64,000 nt of DNA from Caldifarciminota bacterium (GCA_024277525.1 JAJRUZ010000065.1:1-64000); one strand, 5' to 3'. Counted from the stretch's first letter, positions 18,966 to 29,350 are shown. Notes: generated by a model not told the origin, from the sequence alone. A program made the numbers and translations.

Positions 18966-18994
18966 ATTATAAGAAAAAAGGAATCATTTGTCAA
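18966..18994 (-). promoter_or_regulatory. dcw cluster promoter (consensus sigma-70)
   Basis: Minus strand TTGACA (18989-18994), exactly 17-nt spacer, TATAAT (18966-18971): perfect hexamers. It is the only strong promoter I see ahead of the tightly overlapping genes from mraZ to ftsZ, so it probably drives a unit of about 15 kb. Confidence 0.85.
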
Positions 18995-19009
18995 GTTTTT
19001 TATAAAAAA

Positions 19010-19030
19010 TGTGGAAAACTATGTGGAAAA
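19010..19030 (-). promoter_or_regulatory. Two DnaA-box-like sites upstream of the dcw promoter
   Basis: The minus strand has TTTTCCACA twice (19022-19030 and 19010-19018), 12 nt apart. Each fits the relaxed DnaA box TTWTNCACA and differs at one base from TTATCCACA. They lie 16-36 bp upstream of the -35 element, a plausible place for a regulator. No binding evidence exists here. Confidence 0.4.
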
Positions 19031-19082
19031 CTCGGAAGGTTGCAAAATTACTTACAGGGACAAGGGTTTTAAATGTTCAAAT

Positions 19083-21479
19083 TTATACCTTCAGAATTTC
19101 CACATTACCATCCTTGAAAGTCACTTTTATTTTTTCTCCTTCTTTGATTTCTCCTTTAATTATTTTATATGAGATTTCATTCTCCACAATTTTTGAAATC
19201 ACCCTTTTAAGCGGTCTTGCACCGAAGGATGGGTCATACCCCCTGGCTATTATTGCTTCTTTTATACTTTCATCAAAAATCACTTTTATGTTTCTCTCTT
19301 TCAAAGCCTCTTTTAACGGCTCAAGTTCCAATTCAACTATTTTTTTAAGATCCTCTTTATCAAGAGGCTTAAAAACGATTATCTCATCGATTCTATTTAT
19401 AAACTCAGGAGGGAAATGTCTCTGTGCAAGATTTAAAACCCTTATTTTTTTACTTTCAAAATCAATTCCGTTTTCCAAGAGATAATCAGAACCCAAATTG
19501 CTGGTCATTATAAAAATTGTATTTCTAAAATCAACCGTTCTTCCGTGAGAATCCGTTAATCTTCCCGCATCAAAGACCTGTAACAGAATATTCAATACTT
19601 CGGGATTCGCTTTTTCTATCTCATCAAGCAAAATGACCTGATAAGGTCTTCTTCTTACCGCCTCTGTTAATTGTCCCCCTTTCTCATACCCCACATAACC
19701 CGGAGGAGCCCCTATGAGTCTGGAGACCGTGTGTTTTTCCATATATTCCGACATATCTATTCTTAACAACGCATCAGGATCCTTAAACAAAAACCTGGCA
19801 AGTTCTCTTGCTAAATGTGTCTTACCCACACCCGTAGGACCTAAGAACAAAAATACCCCTATTGGTCTCTGCTTTATCTGGAGCCCGGCTCTTGACCTTC
19901 TTATTGCTTCTGAAACAGCTTTAACAGCCTCTCCCTGTCCGATCACCCTCTTTGAAAGCTCTTCTTCCATTCTTAGTAACCTCTCCGCTTCATCCTCTAC
20001 AAGCTCCTGAACAGGAATACCAGTGAGTTTGGCAACTATTTCTGCAATATCCTCTTTATCAACCACATCATCAGCCTTTGCTTTTTTCTCCCATTCTCTT
20101 TTCTTTTCTTCATAAATTCTGCAGTATTTATCAAGTTTCTCCTTTATTTCTTTTGCTTTTTCATTATCACCGTAAGATACCGCTGTTTTTCCTTCCTCTT
20201 CTAATTTCTCTATCTCTTCTTTTAGAGATTTCAAATCCTCGGGCATTTCCGAAAGTCTCATTCTGGTGTAAGCACATGCTTCATCAAGAAGGTCAATTGC
20301 TTTGTCCGGCAATTTTCGTCCTTGAATATACCTTGCAGAAAGCTTTGCTGCTGCCTCTATAGCATCATCTTTTATTTTCACTTTATGATGTTCCTCATAC
20401 CTTTGCTTAAGTCCCTTTAATATCTTTATTGTATTTTCAATGCTCGGCTCATCCACAAAAATCGGTTGAAATCTCCTCTCAAGTGCCCCGTCCTTTTCTA
20501 TATGCTCCCTGTATTCATCAAGGGTGGTTGCACCTATTACTCTTAATTCACCTGCTGCAAGTGAGGGTTTCAAAAGATTAGCAGCATCAATTGCCCCTTC
20601 TGCTGCTCCGGCACCTACTATTGTGTGAATCTCATCAATAAAAAGTATTATTTCCCCTTTCCTCTTTTTTACTTCATCTACAACTGCCTTCAATCTTTCC
20701 TCAAATTCTCCCCTGAATTTTGTTCCTGCGAGAATAGAACCCATATCAAGCTGCAAAATTTTCTTGTCTTTCAAAGGATCAGGAACCTCTCCTTTTACAA
20801 TCCTCTGAGCAAGTCCATAAACTATTGCTGTCTTTCCTACCCCCGGCTCACCTATTAAAACCGGATTGTTTTTGGTCTTCCTCAATAAAACCATGATTGT
20901 CTTTTCTATTTCTTCATCCCTTCCTATTACAGGGTCAAGTTTGTTATTTTTTGCAAGTAAAGTCAGATCCTGAGTGTACCTTTCAAGGGCTTTATATTTG
21001 CTCTCTGCCTGAGGGTCAAGAACCCTCTGTGTTCCCCTTATTTCGTACAATGCCTTATAGACTTTTTCTTTATCAATATGATACTCTGAAAGGATTCTTC
21101 CGGCATCCCCGTCTCCTTTCTCAACAATTCCGAGAAAAAGATGTTCCGAGGCAATATACTCGTCTCCCATCCTTTTTGCCTCTTCCTCTGCTAATTTAAA
21201 AACATCATTCAACCTCGGAGTTATGTAAATCTGATTTACAGGATAAGAACCGGTTTCAAATTGAGGCATTTTCAAAAGCGCCCTTTTGACCTTTTCTTTT
21301 AAAATAAGGGGAGAAATTCCGAGCCTGTTTAATATTTCCGGCACAGAAGAATTTTTATCTTCTAAAAGTCCGTATAAAAGATGCTCCACATCAAGTTGAG
21401 TGTGTTTCAAATCCATTAAAATATTTTGTGCCTTATAAATTGCCTCTTTCGCACTATCGGTAAATTTTTCAATTCTCAT
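19083..21479 (-). CDS. clpC: ClpC-type AAA+ unfoldase (Clp protease ATPase subunit)
   Basis: 798 aa. An N-terminal double Clp repeat (about 1-150), first AAA+ module with Walker A GEPGVGKT (210-217), a short middle region with a UVR-like coiled stretch (about 405-460, no long ClpB wedge), then the second AAA+ module ([40 protein letters not shown]) and a C-terminal D2-small domain. It feeds proteins to ClpP, which is not in this window. It has a GGAGGAGG ribosome-binding site. Its end lies about 90 bp above the dcw promoter, and it diverges from the M1 peptidase gene. Confidence 0.93.
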   Translation of the reverse strand: MRIEKFTDSAKEAIYKAQNILMDLKHTQLDVEHLLYGLLEDKNSSVPEILNRLGISPLILKEKVKRALLKMPQFETGSYPVNQIYITPRLNDVFKLAEEEAKRMGDEYIASEHLFLGIVEKGDGDAGRILSEYHIDKEKVYKALYEIRGTQRVLDPQAESKYKALERYTQDLTLLAKNNKLDPVIGRDEEIEKTIMVLLRKTKNNPVLIGEPGVGKTAIVYGLAQRIVKGEVPDPLKDKKILQLDMGSILAGTKFRGEFEERLKAVVDEVKKRKGEIILFIDEIHTIVGAGAAEGAIDAANLLKPSLAAGELRVIGATTLDEYREHIEKDGALERRFQPIFVDEPSIENTIKILKGLKQRYEEHHKVKIKDDAIEAAAKLSARYIQGRKLPDKAIDLLDEACAYTRMRLSEMPEDLKSLKEEIEKLEEEGKTAVSYGDNEKAKEIKEKLDKYCRIYEEKKREWEKKAKADDVVDKEDIAEIVAKLTGIPVQELVEDEAERLLRMEEELSKRVIGQGEAVKAVSEAIRRSRAGLQIKQRPIGVFLFLGPTGVGKTHLARELARFLFKDPDALLRIDMSEYMEKHTVSRLIGAPPGYVGYEKGGQLTEAVRRRPYQVILLDEIEKANPEVLNILLQVFDAGRLTDSHGRTVDFRNTIFIMTSNLGSDYLLENGIDFESKKIRVLNLAQRHFPPEFINRIDEIIVFKPLDKEDLKKIVELELEPLKEALKERNIKVIFDESIKEAIIARGYDPSFGARPLKRVISKIVENEISYKIIKGEIKEGEKIKVTFKDGNVEILKV

Positions 21480-21524
21480 TTTTTCCTCCTCCTTTTTCTT
21501 ATAAATAACTTTTATTCTTCAAAT

Positions 21525-21554
21525 TTGCAAGTCTTAAACGTTTTTTTTTAAAAT
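21525..21554 (+). promoter_or_regulatory. Promoter of the M1 peptidase gene, leaderless type
   Basis: TTGCAA (21525-21530), 18-nt spacer, TAAAAT (21549-21554); the ATG at 21560 begins 6 nt after the -10. TTGCAA is its own reverse complement, so it could also serve as the -35 for clpC on the other strand, although the clpC -10 is weak. Confidence 0.5.
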
Positions 21555-21559
21555 CTATT

Positions 21560-23398
21560 ATGATAGGAAAAATTTTCATTATCTGGCTTTTAAATTCTCC
21601 TCTTAAACCGAATTTAAAACCCCTGAGTCTGAGTTTGACTTCACATGATTTTGATATTATTTCTTATGACCTCAATCTATGGGTTGATGTATATGCTGAA
21701 ACATTGAAGGGGTACAATGAAATAAAATTTATGAGTTTAAAAAACGGGCTTGACAGCATATTCCTTCATTTTACAGATAGTTTAAATGTTGATAGCATAG
21801 TAAACTCACGTTCTTTCATTCATACTTCGGGGAACCTTTTAATTTATTTAAACACCCCGCTTGATTCAGGAGCAATTGACAGTGTAAAAATTTTTTACAA
21901 AGGGACCCCCTCAACCGAGGGAGGAGTGGGATTTTTCTTTTATCCCTCTTCAAATCTCGCATACTCCTTTACGGAACCGGATGGAGCAAGGAACTGGTTT
22001 CCGTGTTTTGACGAGCCCGCGGAGAAAGCAAAAATTTCCTTTCATATAAAAGTGCTTGACACATTTGTGGTTGCCGGAAACGGTGTTCTTGATTCAGTTC
22101 AGTATAAAGGAGACACAGCAATTTATCACTGGCGTACTAATTATGGCATTTCTACCTATTTAATGGCAATTTCAATCCATCCCTATGCGATTCTTTCGGA
22201 TACCTGGCAATTGATGCCGATAATGAATTTTGTTTATCCTGCTGATACATCGGATGCCGAGATTGTTTTTCAGAATACACCCGAAATGTTAAGTTTTTTA
22301 TCCGATAAATTCGGGGAATACCCTTTTGTAAGTGAAAAATACGGACATGCAGAGGTTTTGGCTTATGGATGGGGTGCAATGGAACACGCAACAATAACTT
22401 TCATTCATCAATATTTTGTTCAAAATCCCTCTTTTTATTCCGAAATGGTTGTCTTACATGAACTTGCTCATCATTGGTTCGGAAACTCGGTCACATGTGA
22501 AGATTGGACGGATATATGGTTAAATGAAGGATTTGCCTCTTACTGTGAAGCTCTATGGAGGGAATATAAAAGCGGTTATCCCGCGTATATGAATTACATA
22601 CATAATTTCCAAAACAATGTCTTAAGTTCTTCACTTGAATGGACATCTCCCATATATGACCCTAATCCACTTTTCAGTGTGATAACCTATGACAAAGCCG
22701 CGTGTGTGCTTCACATGTTAAGATTTCTGATAAACGATGACACTTTATTTTTCAATTCACTTAAAGATTATCATTTAACTTTTAAATATGATAATGCAAC
22801 AACAGAAGAACTGAAAAATTTCCTGATACAGAGAACGGGAATTGACCTGAACAAATTTTTTGATCAATGGATATACAAAGTGGGACATCCTCAGATAGAA
22901 TGGAGTTATAAAATTTTGAATGATACTGTTTTAGTAGAAATATGGCAAGTGCAGGATACATCTCTGTATAACACAAGCATCTTTGAATTTCCATTAGAGA
23001 TAGGAATTTTAAGGCAAGCCGGAGATACAGTATTTGTGAGAGTAATTGATTCTTTACAATATCAAAAATTCAGAATTTATCCCGGTTTTGTAGCCCAGGA
23101 TGTTTACCTTGATCCGCATAGAAACATACTGATGGAAAAAACACTTCTTGCGGAAGAAAAATTTTCCTATAAGGAAAAACAGGATATTAAGTTAGTTATT
23201 AAAAACGGAAAATACTTTGTAAAATCTCCGGATAAGAAGAATTATAAAATAACCCTCTATGATGTTAACGGAAGAAAAATATTTGAAAAAGAAAAATGCG
23301 GTATTTTTAAAATTAATCTCAAAAAATCGGGTAATTTTATAATACTATTGCAAAGAAATAAAAAGAAAAAATATTTCAAAATATGGAACATAAGATAA
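21560..23398 (+). CDS. Secreted M1-family metallo-aminopeptidase with C-terminal sorting-like domain
   Basis: 612 aa. Hydrophobic N-terminal segment, beta-rich N-terminal domain, then the exopeptidase motif GAMEH (272-276), zinc motif HELAHHW (300-306, HExxH) and the second glutamate E323 in NEGFASYCE. The catalytic domain is followed by a linker and a C-terminal beta domain (about 540-612; ITLYDVNGRKIFEKE and ending in KKKKYFKIW) resembling type IX sorting domains. It probably degrades peptides outside the cytoplasm. The stop overlaps the nadK start by 16 nt. Confidence 0.9.
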   Translation: MIGKIFIIWLLNSPLKPNLKPLSLSLTSHDFDIISYDLNLWVDVYAETLKGYNEIKFMSLKNGLDSIFLHFTDSLNVDSIVNSRSFIHTSGNLLIYLNTPLDSGAIDSVKIFYKGTPSTEGGVGFFFYPSSNLAYSFTEPDGARNWFPCFDEPAEKAKISFHIKVLDTFVVAGNGVLDSVQYKGDTAIYHWRTNYGISTYLMAISIHPYAILSDTWQLMPIMNFVYPADTSDAEIVFQNTPEMLSFLSDKFGEYPFVSEKYGHAEVLAYGWGAMEHATITFIHQYFVQNPSFYSEMVVLHELAHHWFGNSVTCEDWTDIWLNEGFASYCEALWREYKSGYPAYMNYIHNFQNNVLSSSLEWTSPIYDPNPLFSVITYDKAACVLHMLRFLINDDTLFFNSLKDYHLTFKYDNATTEELKNFLIQRTGIDLNKFFDQWIYKVGHPQIEWSYKILNDTVLVEIWQVQDTSLYNTSIFEFPLEIGILRQAGDTVFVRVIDSLQYQKFRIYPGFVAQDVYLDPHRNILMEKTLLAEEKFSYKEKQDIKLVIKNGKYFVKSPDKKNYKITLYDVNGRKIFEKEKCGIFKINLKKSGNFIILLQRNKKKKYFKIWNIR

Positions 23399-24189
23399 AG
23401 AATATTCTACTTATTTACAATCCTGCAAAGCAGGGGGTTGAGAAATTAATAAAAAAAATAAAGAAAAAAATTGAAAATAAAAAAAGAAAAATTTTGGTGG
23501 GCATAGAGCCTGAAAAATTTATAAATAAAAAAATCGATCTTGTAATAACCATAGGAGGGGATGGAACTCTTTTAAAAGCAGTTCATTTTTTGCCTGACCC
23601 TTTATATTTGGGCATTCATATGGGAAGGGTAGGATTTCTATGTGAAGTCAACAAAAATGAAATAGATAAAGCAATTAACAGAATTTTAGAGGAAAAATTT
23701 GATGTCTATGAAAGGGATACTATAACTATAAGTTTTGAAGAAAAGAATTTTTGGGCAATAAATGATATTCTTGTAAGAAACGAGCCCGCGGGTAGGGTTA
23801 TGGAGTTTGACCTTATTATAAGCAAAATAAAGTTTCATTACATTGCGGATGGTATTCTATTTTCCACTCCGACGGGTTCAACAGCATATAATCTCGCTCT
23901 GAACGGTACTATTTTACATCATAATTTAAAAGGCTTTTGTATAAACATAATTGCTCCTTTTAATGTCAACGCAAGACCTTTTATTATACCCGAAGGAGAG
24001 AAAGTCATTTTAATAGCAAAGGGCAAGACACATATAGCAAAAGTGTGGATAGATGGACAAAGGGAAATTGAATTGCCTTTGAACATTAAAGCAGAAATTT
24101 CATTAAATAAAAAGAGAATCAAATTCATAAGTTTTAAAAACAAAGTTAAAAATATATACAAAAGATTGAAAGAGAAATTTAATTTTTGA
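23383..24189 (+). CDS. nadK: NAD kinase
   Basis: 268 aa. Makes NADP from NAD. The GGDGT signature is at 58-62 (ITIGGDGTLLKA), followed by LGIHMGRVGFL, NDILVRNEPAGRV and DGILFSTPTGSTAYNLA, all diagnostic. It starts inside the end of the M1 peptidase gene and ends 4 nt before recN, so the three form one transcript. The nadK-recN pairing is frequent in bacteria. Confidence 0.95.
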   Translation: MEHKIKNILLIYNPAKQGVEKLIKKIKKKIENKKRKILVGIEPEKFINKKIDLVITIGGDGTLLKAVHFLPDPLYLGIHMGRVGFLCEVNKNEIDKAINRILEEKFDVYERDTITISFEEKNFWAINDILVRNEPAGRVMEFDLIISKIKFHYIADGILFSTPTGSTAYNLALNGTILHHNLKGFCINIIAPFNVNARPFIIPEGEKVILIAKGKTHIAKVWIDGQREIELPLNIKAEISLNKKRIKFISFKNKVKNIYKRLKEKFNF

Positions 24190-24193
24190 AAAC

Positions 24194-25843
24194 ATGTTAT
24201 GCTATTTAAGATTAAAAAATTATCTTTTAATTCCTGAAATAGAACTTAATTTTAAAGATGGGTTCACATGCTTCACAGGAGAAACAGGAGCAGGAAAGTC
24301 AATGATTCTCGGAAGTATTGAATTATTAAAAGGAGAAAGAGTAGATTGGAAAATATTTGAAGGACAAAAAGAAGTGATAATAGAAGGGATATTCAGATTA
24401 AAACCGGACAAAGAAATTTTAAATAAGTATGACCTACAAATAGAAGACGAGATTTTTATCCAAAGGGTACTTGATCCCGAACAGAAAATATCAAAAATAA
24501 GGATAAACGGAATACCGGTATCTGCTTCAATTTTAAAAGAAATTTTTGAAAAATATATAGAAATACACGGACAGCACTCTCAAGTGTATCTATTATCAAA
24601 AGATAATCAAATTGATATTTTGGATGCATTTGCAGGATTGAGTAAAAAATTAAAAGATTTTAAAGATTTATTTAGAAATTATAAAAAAATGAAAAAGGAA
24701 TATGATGAATTGAAAAGAAACTATGAAAGAATTCTCTCGATGAAGGATTTTATGGAGCATTCAATCAAGGAGATGGAAGAGATAAACATAGAAAATATAG
24801 ATACAGAAAGTCTCTTTGATGAATATAGAAAACTTTATTCCAAAAAAGAGTTGAAAGAAAAAATAAATGAAATTATGTTTGAATTGAGCGAAGGTGAAGA
24901 ATCGATTGTAAATAAATTAAACAAAATTTTGAAGTATGAAAATTTATTCAAAGAATTTAATTTACAGCCTTTTAATATGGTCTCGGATGCTTTAAATATT
25001 TTACAGGAAGCAGAATCCGAATTTGTTAAAATGAGATTTGAAGAGGAAGAAGATGAAAAAAAACTTGAAAATTTGCAAAATTTGTTGCAAAAAATAGAGG
25101 AACTTAAAAGAAAGCACAGAACGGATGAAAAAGGTCTTTTATTTCTTTATAAAAAATGGAAAGAAGAACTTGAAAGTTTTGAAAAGCTTTTTGATAAATT
25201 GAAAGATACGGAAATAATGTTAAATGAAATTGAGAATAAATTAAAAAACATGGCAGAGGAGATAAGTTTTTTAAGGAAAACAAAAGCTGAAGAACTGAAA
25301 TATAAATTGGTTGAAGAACTACACAAACTCGGTTTTTCATATGTTAAATTTGAAATAGAGTTCAGTGAAAGGGAAATTTATGAAAAAGGAAAAGATGAAG
25401 TTAATTTCTTAATTTCTACATCCAAGGATAGAAAGCTTTTTTTGCTTTCAAAAGTTGCTTCCGGAGGAGAACTGTCAAGGATTATGCTTGCACTTAAAAC
25501 TTTAATTACAAAGGAAGATGAAAAGAGAATCATGATCTTTGATGAGGTAGATGTGGGAATAGGAGGAGAAGTTGCAAGAATTGTCGGAAAGAATTTAAAG
25601 AAATTAAGTAAAGGGAAACAAGTTTTTTGTGTCACACATCTTCCTCAAATTGCCTGTTTTGCTGATCATCATTATTTTGTTTACAAAGAGGAGACAAGAT
25701 ATAGAACAATTGTAAAGGTTAAAGAGCTCAAAAGTGAATCAGAAAGAGAAAGGGAAATTGCAAGGATGATTGCGGGTGAAAAAGTGGATGAAAATTCTTT
25801 AAAAGCAGCAAGAACTCTGTTAAAAGAAGGAATAAAAATATGA
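24194..25843 (+). CDS. recN: DNA repair protein RecN
   Basis: 549 aa SMC-like ATPase acting on double-strand breaks. Walker A GETGAGKS (29-36), EIHGQHSQVYLL following the first ATPase half, a central coiled coil (about 150-390, Lys/Glu-rich), then the ABC signature ASGGELSRIMLALK and Walker B MIFDEVDVGIGGEVA, with TLPQIA-like THLPQIACFADHH near the end. Complete. The last codon overlaps the next gene's ATG (ATGA). Confidence 0.95.
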   Translation: MLCYLRLKNYLLIPEIELNFKDGFTCFTGETGAGKSMILGSIELLKGERVDWKIFEGQKEVIIEGIFRLKPDKEILNKYDLQIEDEIFIQRVLDPEQKISKIRINGIPVSASILKEIFEKYIEIHGQHSQVYLLSKDNQIDILDAFAGLSKKLKDFKDLFRNYKKMKKEYDELKRNYERILSMKDFMEHSIKEMEEINIENIDTESLFDEYRKLYSKKELKEKINEIMFELSEGEESIVNKLNKILKYENLFKEFNLQPFNMVSDALNILQEAESEFVKMRFEEEEDEKKLENLQNLLQKIEELKRKHRTDEKGLLFLYKKWKEELESFEKLFDKLKDTEIMLNEIENKLKNMAEEISFLRKTKAEELKYKLVEELHKLGFSYVKFEIEFSEREIYEKGKDEVNFLISTSKDRKLFLLSKVASGGELSRIMLALKTLITKEDEKRIMIFDEVDVGIGGEVARIVGKNLKKLSKGKQVFCVTHLPQIACFADHHYFVYKEETRYRTIVKVKELKSESEREREIARMIAGEKVDENSLKAARTLLKEGIKI

Positions 25844-26376
25844 ATGTATTTTCTGTTCCCAATCTTCTTTCCTTATCCCGATTACCGATTTTATTAATCA
25901 CGATTTATTTCATAAAAATCAATCAAAACATACTTGTTATAACTTTTTTGTTAGTTGCAGTCATAACGGATATACTGGACGGTTACATGGCAAGAAGGAG
26001 AGGGGAAGAGACAATTTTGGGAAGGATTTTGGACCATCTGATAGACAAAATATTTTTCAATTCAATATCCTTTGCCCTTTATTTATATCGTGATTTACCT
26101 CTTTTTTTTGTAATAATTTTATTTATAAGAGATTTAGTAAGTCTATTTTTCGGGTATATAATATGGAAAAGGGGAAAGGTAATCGGTTCAAATCTTTCGG
26201 GAAAACTTGCCGGGTTTTCGCTTTCCCTTCTTTTTATTTTTTATCTCTTTAATTTGCCTTTTAAAGAATATCTCATTTACATTTCTTTAATTTTGCTTGC
26301 ATTTGCTTCTTCTGTTTATTTTATTGTTTTTGTTATATTCTGGATACAAACAAGGGAAGTGGAGAGAGCAAAATGA
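25840..26376 (+). CDS. CDP-alcohol phosphatidyltransferase
   Basis: 178 aa membrane protein with about five helices. The CDP-alcohol phosphotransferase signature D-x2-DG-x2-AR-x8-G-x3-D-x3-D is complete in TDILDGYMARRRG and ILGRILDHLIDK (about 43-70). The N-terminus (VPNLLSLSRLPI) resembles phosphatidylglycerophosphate synthase PgsA, which is the most likely function; other phospholipid head-group transferases share the motif. Overlaps recN by 4 nt. Confidence 0.88.
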   Translation: MNVFSVPNLLSLSRLPILLITIYFIKINQNILVITFLLVAVITDILDGYMARRRGEETILGRILDHLIDKIFFNSISFALYLYRDLPLFFVIILFIRDLVSLFFGYIIWKRGKVIGSNLSGKLAGFSLSLLFIFYLFNLPFKEYLIYISLILLAFASSVYFIVFVIFWIQTREVERAK

Positions 26377-26724
26377 TTTTCCTGTGATATGAAAGTAATT
26401 TTTGTAATCTTTTTGTCACTAAACTCTTCTTGAAGTTATGGGGAAGGAAAGTCTATTTCTAATATTTTTCTTCCTCTCCATTGTATACACAGAATAAAAT
26501 TTGAAAGTTAAAATATATTTTATCTTGTTTAGAATTTTTACCCATTCTGTCACTCCTTTTTACAAAATACCATACAACTAAACTCTATTCATTAGTGAAA
26601 TCTAAAAAATCTTCAGTTTCCTTAAAATACCAAATTCACTAAAATTTGTAATACTATTCTGTCACACGAAAATTAACACACTGAAATGTTAGACCCTGCA
26701 TATAAAATATAAAAACTGCTTAAC
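26377..26724. other. Convergent intergenic region, no gene seen
   Basis: 348 bp between the converging phosphatidyltransferase gene and infC. I see no plausible coding frame or RNA gene. ATTCTGTCAC occurs twice (near 26554 and 26662) with a related TTTTTGTCACT near 26412, and AAAATACCA also recurs. These could be degenerate repeats. Confidence 0.5.
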
Positions 26725-27270
26725 TCACTTCTTTTTAGGCTTTAAAATGGCTGCAAGTTGCCTGTTGCCCACTCTTTTTATTTCCCCCTCCGGAATAGCA
26801 AAATCTTTCACCCTTTCAAAGAATTTCTCCATTATCTCCTTGCCTTTTGTGTCCATCAGGATAATCTCTCTGCCTTTAAAAAATAACCTCACTTTCACCT
26901 TATGCCCATCCTCTATAAATTCCCTCAATTTTCTGATTTTAAGTTCTAAATCATGCTCACTTGTGGATGGTCTGAAGGATATTTCTTTTTCATCCGCAGA
27001 TTTATGATGTTTTTTCTTTTTCTTCATCTCATATTTAAATCTTCCGTAATCAAGAATTTTACATACAGGAGGATTTTCATGAGGAGCAACTTCAACAAGA
27101 TCAAGTCCCCTTTCATACGCAAGTTCAAGTGCTTGAGCCGTAGGCATTATGCCTATCATTTTACCATTCTCATCAACCACTCTTACCTCCTTTGCCTTTA
27201 TGTTCTCGTTAACTCTGTAAGGTTCCTTATCTCTTGCAACAGGTCCTCTCGGATACCATCTTCTTCCCAT
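26725..27270 (-). CDS. infC: Translation initiation factor IF-3
   Basis: 181 aa. Short basic N-terminal extension, then the family start VNENIKAKEVRVVDENGKMIGIM, N-domain, a lysine-rich linker (KYEMKKKKKHHKSADEKE) and the C-domain ending GNRQLAAILKPKKK. It binds the 30S subunit and checks initiator tRNA. Start is ATG rather than the non-canonical AUU of many bacteria, and the leader has no Shine-Dalgarno site but has a T-arm-like hairpin. Lies 97 bp below thrS; rpmI and rplT, its usual followers, are absent. Confidence 0.95.
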   Translation of the reverse strand: MGRRWYPRGPVARDKEPYRVNENIKAKEVRVVDENGKMIGIMPTAQALELAYERGLDLVEVAPHENPPVCKILDYGRFKYEMKKKKKHHKSADEKEISFRPSTSEHDLELKIRKLREFIEDGHKVKVRLFFKGREIILMDTKGKEIMEKFFERVKDFAIPEGEIKRVGNRQLAAILKPKKK

Positions 27271-27289
27271 AAATATTACACGGGTTTAA

Positions 27290-27304
27290 AAGGATTTGAA
27301 CCTT
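27290..27304 (-). promoter_or_regulatory. T-arm-like hairpin upstream of infC
   Basis: Minus strand AAGG, loop TTCAAAT, CCTT; the 7-nt loop fits TTCRANY exactly. It ends 19 nt before the infC ATG. No ribosome-binding site follows. A sibling hairpin lies at 27356-27369. Confidence 0.6.
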
Positions 27305-27355
27305 CCTTGGATAAATTTTATGAAAAAAATTCACCTTTTCAAAAAAGAATTTTTA

Positions 27356-27369
27356 AGGATATTGAACCT
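27356..27369 (-). promoter_or_regulatory. T-arm-like hairpin at the thrS stop codon
   Basis: Minus strand AGG, loop TTCAATAT (8 nt, one longer than the rest), CCT. The thrS TAG stop overlaps the 5' side of the stem. Followed by an A-rich stretch and then the infC leader hairpin. Confidence 0.4.
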
Positions 27370-29263
27370 AATTACTTTCAATTTCCTCCCTTAATAATTT
27401 AATAACTTTTCGGATTTCCATAATTCCTAAATCTCCTTCCCCGTGTTTGCGAACAGAAACAGCTTCCTTTTCTTCTTCTTTTTTACCTACAATAAACAAG
27501 TAAGGAATTTTTTGAATTTCAGCTTTTCTTACTTTATACCCTAATTTTTCATTCTCTGCATCAATACCCGCTCTTATTTTTTCTCTCTTCAACACATCCA
27601 GCACTTTTTCGGCATAATTCATAAATTTCTCACTAACAGGCAATATTCTAACCTGCTCCGGCGCAAGCCATAAAGGAAAGTTTCCTGCATAATGTTCGAT
27701 TAAAACTCCGAAAAATCTCTCAAAAGACCCGAGGAGAGCCCTGTGAATCATATAAGGTCTTTTATCTCTTCCATCACTGTCCCTAAAAGTTATATTAAAT
27801 CTCTCGGGCATGTTAAAATCAAACTGAATTGTTGTGCACTGCCATTCTCTCCCAATTGCATCTCTTATTAAAATGTCAATTTTAGGTCCGTAAAAAGCAC
27901 CTTCTCCTTCTGCTATTTCAAAACTTAAATTGACCTCCTTCGAAGCCTTTATAAGTGAATTTGTTGCCATCTCCCACATCTCATCCGTTCCGACATACTC
28001 TTCGGGCTTTGTTGAAATATAAACTTTATAATCCTTAAATCCGAATTTTTTCAAAACAAATAAGGCAAAATCAATAACACCTTTTATTTCATCCTCTACC
28101 TGTTCGGGTGTACAGAAAATATGGGCATCATCCTGTGTAAAACCCCTAACCCTTGCAAGACCGTGCAAAACTCCGCTTCTCTCCAATCTGTAAACTGTTC
28201 CGAATTCAAAAAACCTCAAAGGAAGATCTCTATAACTCCTTAAATTTGATCTGTATATTTGAATATGGAAAGGACAGTTCATGGGCTTTACAAAATACCC
28301 TTCTTCTTCCTCAAATTCCATCTCCGGATACATATTTTCTCTGTAAAAATCAAGATGACCCGAAATCTCCCATAACTTTTTCTTACCAACATGAGGGGTA
28401 TAAACAGGTAAATATCCTCTTTTTATATGTTCCTCAAACATAAAGTTCTCAATAATTCTTCTTATTATTGCACCTTTCGGATGCCATAGAATTAAACCTG
28501 CTCCGATATCCTCGGAATATGAAAATAGATCAAGTTCCTTACCCAGCTTTCTATGATCCCTCTTTTTCGCTTCTTCAATTTTCTTTAAATATTTTTCAAG
28601 TTCTTTCTCAGTAGGAAATGAAATTCCATAAATTCTCTGAAGAACAGGACCTTTCTCATCTTTTCTCCAATAGGAAGAAGAGGAAGATAAAATTTTAAAT
28701 GCCTTTACAAGTCCTGTTCTCAAGATATGAGGACCCATACATAAATCAACAAAATCTCCCTGTTTATAAACACTGACCTTATCGTCCTCAATCTCATTTA
28801 GAAGTTCTATTTTAAAATCTTCTCCTTTATCACGAAATATTCTTATTGCTTCTTCTTTTGATATTTCCATTCTCACTACTTCCAAATTTCTTTCAATTAT
28901 CTCTTTTGCTTTCTTTTCTATTTTTTCAAGGTCCTGAGGAGTAAAAGTATTATCTCCTGTATAAAAATCATAATGAAAGCCGTTTTCAATAGGAGGGCCG
29001 ATAGTTAATTTCACTTGAGGAAAAAGTTCTTTAACCGCTTGAGCAAGTATATGAGAGGATGTATGCCAAAAGGCTTCCCTTCCTTTGGGATGATCAAAAT
29101 CAACAATCTCAATTTCTTTTTCATTACCCTTTATTACATAACTTAAATCCTTCGGAACTCCATCTACAATTGCAATAAGATAATCTCTATCGTTTACAAG
29201 TTCAACAATTTTTTTGCCTTTATTACTGCCTATCTCTTCCTTTGATAAAACCTTTTTTTTCAT
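27368..29263 (-). CDS. thrS: Threonyl-tRNA synthetase
   Basis: 631 aa, full length. Domains in order: short N-terminal TGS-like domain (about 1-58), editing domain with the HxxxH zinc-like site (H67, H71 in [11 protein letters not shown]), class II catalytic core with [22 protein letters not shown] (motif 2) and [12 protein letters not shown], motif 3 near [16 protein letters not shown], and C-terminal anticodon-binding domain (from [16 protein letters not shown]). Precedes infC, the classic arrangement. Confidence 0.96.
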   Translation of the reverse strand: MKKKVLSKEEIGSNKGKKIVELVNDRDYLIAIVDGVPKDLSYVIKGNEKEIEIVDFDHPKGREAFWHTSSHILAQAVKELFPQVKLTIGPPIENGFHYDFYTGDNTFTPQDLEKIEKKAKEIIERNLEVVRMEISKEEAIRIFRDKGEDFKIELLNEIEDDKVSVYKQGDFVDLCMGPHILRTGLVKAFKILSSSSSYWRKDEKGPVLQRIYGISFPTEKELEKYLKKIEEAKKRDHRKLGKELDLFSYSEDIGAGLILWHPKGAIIRRIIENFMFEEHIKRGYLPVYTPHVGKKKLWEISGHLDFYRENMYPEMEFEEEEGYFVKPMNCPFHIQIYRSNLRSYRDLPLRFFEFGTVYRLERSGVLHGLARVRGFTQDDAHIFCTPEQVEDEIKGVIDFALFVLKKFGFKDYKVYISTKPEEYVGTDEMWEMATNSLIKASKEVNLSFEIAEGEGAFYGPKIDILIRDAIGREWQCTTIQFDFNMPERFNITFRDSDGRDKRPYMIHRALLGSFERFFGVLIEHYAGNFPLWLAPEQVRILPVSEKFMNYAEKVLDVLKREKIRAGIDAENEKLGYKVRKAEIQKIPYLFIVGKKEEEKEAVSVRKHGEGDLGIMEIRKVIKLLREEIESN

Positions 29264-29350
29264 TTTTCTTTTTTAAAAATATACTTACTGCCGTTTTTTT
29301 CAGAATGCATAGAAAAATTATATCAAATAAGTTTTTCTTTTTGCAATAAT

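Noticed and set aside
19009-19485. 158-codon plus-strand reading frame over the clpC end
   Set aside because: Antisense to ClpC and starts within the DnaA-box-like repeats; translation has no family features.
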